A stretch of 20,423 bases of DNA from JAPUDQ01 sp964538665 (lineage in GTDB: Bacteria > Patescibacteriota > Saccharimonadia > Saccharimonadales > Saccharimonadaceae). The DNA lies in the NCBI GenBank assembly GCA_964538665.1, contig CAZIEB010000015.1, positions 1 through 20,423 of the forward strand. Direction: 5' to 3'. A program made the translations under genes and the position numbers. This document shows positions 18,968-20,423 of this stretch, one piece after another. The notes under the pieces are model-generated. The model saw nothing but the letters and a program-made list of their open reading frames with translations. It was not told the origin of the DNA and made no database searches. The first letter of the stretch is position 1. The number at the start of each line of letters is the position of its first letter.

Positions 18968-19037
18968 ACGGAAGAGCGAGCAAAGCGAGTGATATCCCTG
19001 TCTCTCCGCCAGTTTCGTTTTTAGATAGATTTCCCGC

Positions 19038-19043
19038 TATAAT
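19038..19043 (+). promoter_or_regulatory. -10 element, leaderless start
   Basis: Perfect TATAAT, seven bases before the ATG at 19051; no ribosome binding site. The -35 position falls at the edge of the second tRNA repeat and is weak (TTCGTT). Confidence 0.6.
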
Positions 19044-19050
19044 TATCCCA

Positions 19051-20423
19051 ATGAATCATTCACGAGTTCGTTTGGGGGTGTATGCGTTTGCTGCTGGCTT
19101 CATCTTGATGGTGTATGAGCTTGCGGCAGCCCGTATCTTGGCGCCAAGCATCGGGAGCTCGATGTATATCTGGACCAGCGTCATCGGTATTATCGTCATG
19201 GCACTGAGTCTAGGGTATTGGTACGGCGGCAAGCTAGCCGATGCGCGGCACAGGGTGACTGATATTGCGTTGTTGTTTTGGGTTATGGCGGCGCTCATCA
19301 TGTCGACGCTACTGCTTGACGACAGTATGCTGGATTCGCTTGCGCGCTATGCGGTGGATGGACGGCTCAAGGCGGTAGTTGCATCATTGATACTCTTTGC
19401 GCCCACCAGCTTTGTGGCGGGTATGATCAGCCCGTATCTCGCAAAACTCAATGTCACTGAGCTCAAAACCAGCGGTCAAGCGATTGCAAATCTCGGTGCG
19501 CTGAATTCAATTGGTGGAATTATCGGTACCTTCCTGGCGGGCTTTGTGCTGTTTGGGTTTTTTGGGACCCGAGAGATTGTCGTGTCGCTCGCGGTACTAT
19601 CACTCGTCATCAGCTGGAGCATCGAGCCGCATTGGCGTACAAAACAGCGTGTTATCACGACCGCGCTACTTGTGCTGTGCGCAATGTTGTTTCTCAACAC
19701 TCCAACTTTGGTAAAATCTCTCGATACGCCGTCGGCTCACTACACGCTCCAAACGGTCAAAAATGGGTCATCTGAGCAGTTACATCTCAGGACAGGCCCT
19801 GGTGCGAGTCAATCCGGCATCGCACTCGGCGATCCAAATCGACTGGTTTTTTGGTATGCGCAAGAAATGGCGGCAATTGTTGCAGAGCGACCAACAGATA
19901 AGGTTAAGGATATTCTGGTCTTGGGGGGAGGGGCGTACACATTGCCGAGGTATCTTGCCAATGAGTACCGAGGAAGCACAATCGATGTTGTCGAGATTGA
20001 CCCTGAGCTGATCGAGATTGCTCGTGAATATTTTGCGTACGATGATCCATCAAATGTCGTGTCGCATCCGGTCGATGCGCGTATCTATGTAAATTCGACA
20101 ACAAAACAGTACGATGTAGTGCTCGTCGACGTATTTGGCGATGACCAAACGCCGTTTACGTTTGTGACGCGTGAGTATGGTGATGCGATTCGTCGACTGA
20201 CTAAGTCTGATGGAATTGTGGCCGTCAATATCATTGGCGGCAAAACTGGTGCCTGCAAAGAGGTGAGAGATGCCGGTATCGCGCCGTATGCGCACAATTT
20301 TGACAAGAGTACTATCAAATATCGCGCAGAGGTTGATGGTCGGCAAAACATGGTTGCAGCCTTTGGTCCGTCGTCGTGGTCAACGCCTGATGGCTACGCA
20401 CCAATTTCTGAGATTCCACCGAT
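19051..20423 (+). CDS. Fused membrane/spermidine-synthase-like protein, C-terminus beyond window
   Basis: An open frame of 457 residues runs off the right edge. Residues 1 to about 220 hold about six membrane segments (for example LGVYAFAAGFILMVYELAAA, VIGIIVMALSLGYWYGG, AVVASLILFAPTSFVAGM, IGGIIGTFLAGFVLFGFFG). The opening MVYELAAARILAPSIGSS is typical of fused-MFS/spermidine-synthase proteins. From about 280 a Rossmann methyltransferase-like domain follows: LVLGGGAYTLPRYL (Gly292-294), VVEIDPE (Glu315, Asp317, which would bind the ribose of decarboxylated SAM) and VLVDVFGDDQTPFTF (Asp360). The family may make polyamines or methylate lipids or proteins at the membrane; this is unresolved. 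Leaderless start from TATAAT. The left boundary abuts the tRNA-derived repeat. Confidence 0.9.
   Translation, partial: MNHSRVRLGVYAFAAGFILMVYELAAARILAPSIGSSMYIWTSVIGIIVMALSLGYWYGGKLADARHRVTDIALLFWVMAALIMSTLLLDDSMLDSLARYAVDGRLKAVVASLILFAPTSFVAGMISPYLAKLNVTELKTSGQAIANLGALNSIGGIIGTFLAGFVLFGFFGTREIVVSLAVLSLVISWSIEPHWRTKQRVITTALLVLCAMLFLNTPTLVKSLDTPSAHYTLQTVKNGSSEQLHLRTGPGASQSGIALGDPNRLVFWYAQEMAAIVAERPTDKVKDILVLGGGAYTLPRYLANEYRGSTIDVVEIDPELIEIAREYFAYDDPSNVVSHPVDARIYVNSTTKQYDVVLVDVFGDDQTPFTFVTREYGDAIRRLTKSDGIVAVNIIGGKTGACKEVRDAGIAPYAHNFDKSTIKYRAEVDGRQNMVAAFGPSSWSTPDGYAPISEIPP

Larger units (their letters stand above)
18818..19013. mobile_element. Small element bounded by a duplicated tRNA-Ser 3' end
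   Basis: ATCCCTGTCTCTCCGCCAGT occurs at 18818-18837 (T-arm half, acceptor and CCA) and again, identical, at 18994-19013. The repeat unit is 176 bp. The intervening DNA has no gene but three strong hairpins and an inverted core GGCGGAG at 18867-18873. This is the footprint expected when a tyrosine-recombinase element or a miniature derivative inserts at a tRNA 3' end and restores the tRNA. It may be a relic or a non-autonomous element; no integrase is in view. Confidence 0.65.

Overview
The window reads as chromosomal DNA of a small-genome bacterium of the Candidate Phyla Radiation (Patescibacteria), most likely Candidatus Saccharibacteria (TM7). This assignment is inferred from gene content and style: a TsaD with family-atypical insertions, a shortened MurE-like ligase, a bifunctional phosphoglucose/phosphomannose isomerase, a fused membrane/spermidine-synthase protein, and compact mostly monocistronic genes. 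It was not tested by database search. All frames read with the standard bacterial code.

Left end (1-2540) looks accessory. Three minus-strand genes occur, one cut by the window edge: an unknown protein, a second unknown protein, and a winged-helix protein resembling the replication-relaxation family. They are preceded by about 420 bp of strongly biased, gene-free DNA with a DnaA-box-like 9-mer and a large inverted repeat. Next come a sequence that can fold into a nearly ideal three-way junction (2394-2492) and a REP-associated tyrosine transposase (RAYT, 2545-3159) flanked by inverted copies of an approximately 40-bp palindromic repeat. A third copy lies alone at 16578-16617.

Middle (3300-11712): an SPFH/Band-7-like membrane protein, a HIT protein, a short membrane or secreted protein, valine-tRNA ligase (valS), tsaD, and a divergent MurE-like Mur ligase. 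After these come four small minus-strand unknowns forming two transcription units. Tsad carries two extra segments; the first coincides with a palindromic repeat that has a relative between groES and groEL.

Right part (11824-20423): a HAD-family enzyme of the eukaryotic phosphomannomutase type, then groES-groEL under a perfect CIRCE operator (HrcA control) with a strong terminator. These are followed by an Ala/Pro-rich acidic protein, the PGI/PMI isomerase, a MacB/LolCDE-like ABC transporter pair (permease and ATPase with overlapping start/stop), tRNA-Ser(GGA), and the start of a membrane-bound spermidine-synthase-like protein. The last 20 bp spanning the tRNA 3' end are repeated 176 bp downstream, with strong hairpins between the copies, the layout left by a small element integrating at a tRNA.

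Two themes run across the window. Many promoters share a TTGACA-like -35, a 17-bp spacer and a TGC just before the -10. In several genes the -10 lies only 6-9 bases before the start codon, predicting leaderless or nearly leaderless mRNAs. The isomerase and the HAD enzyme together could convert fructose-6-phosphate to mannose-6-phosphate and mannose-1-phosphate.
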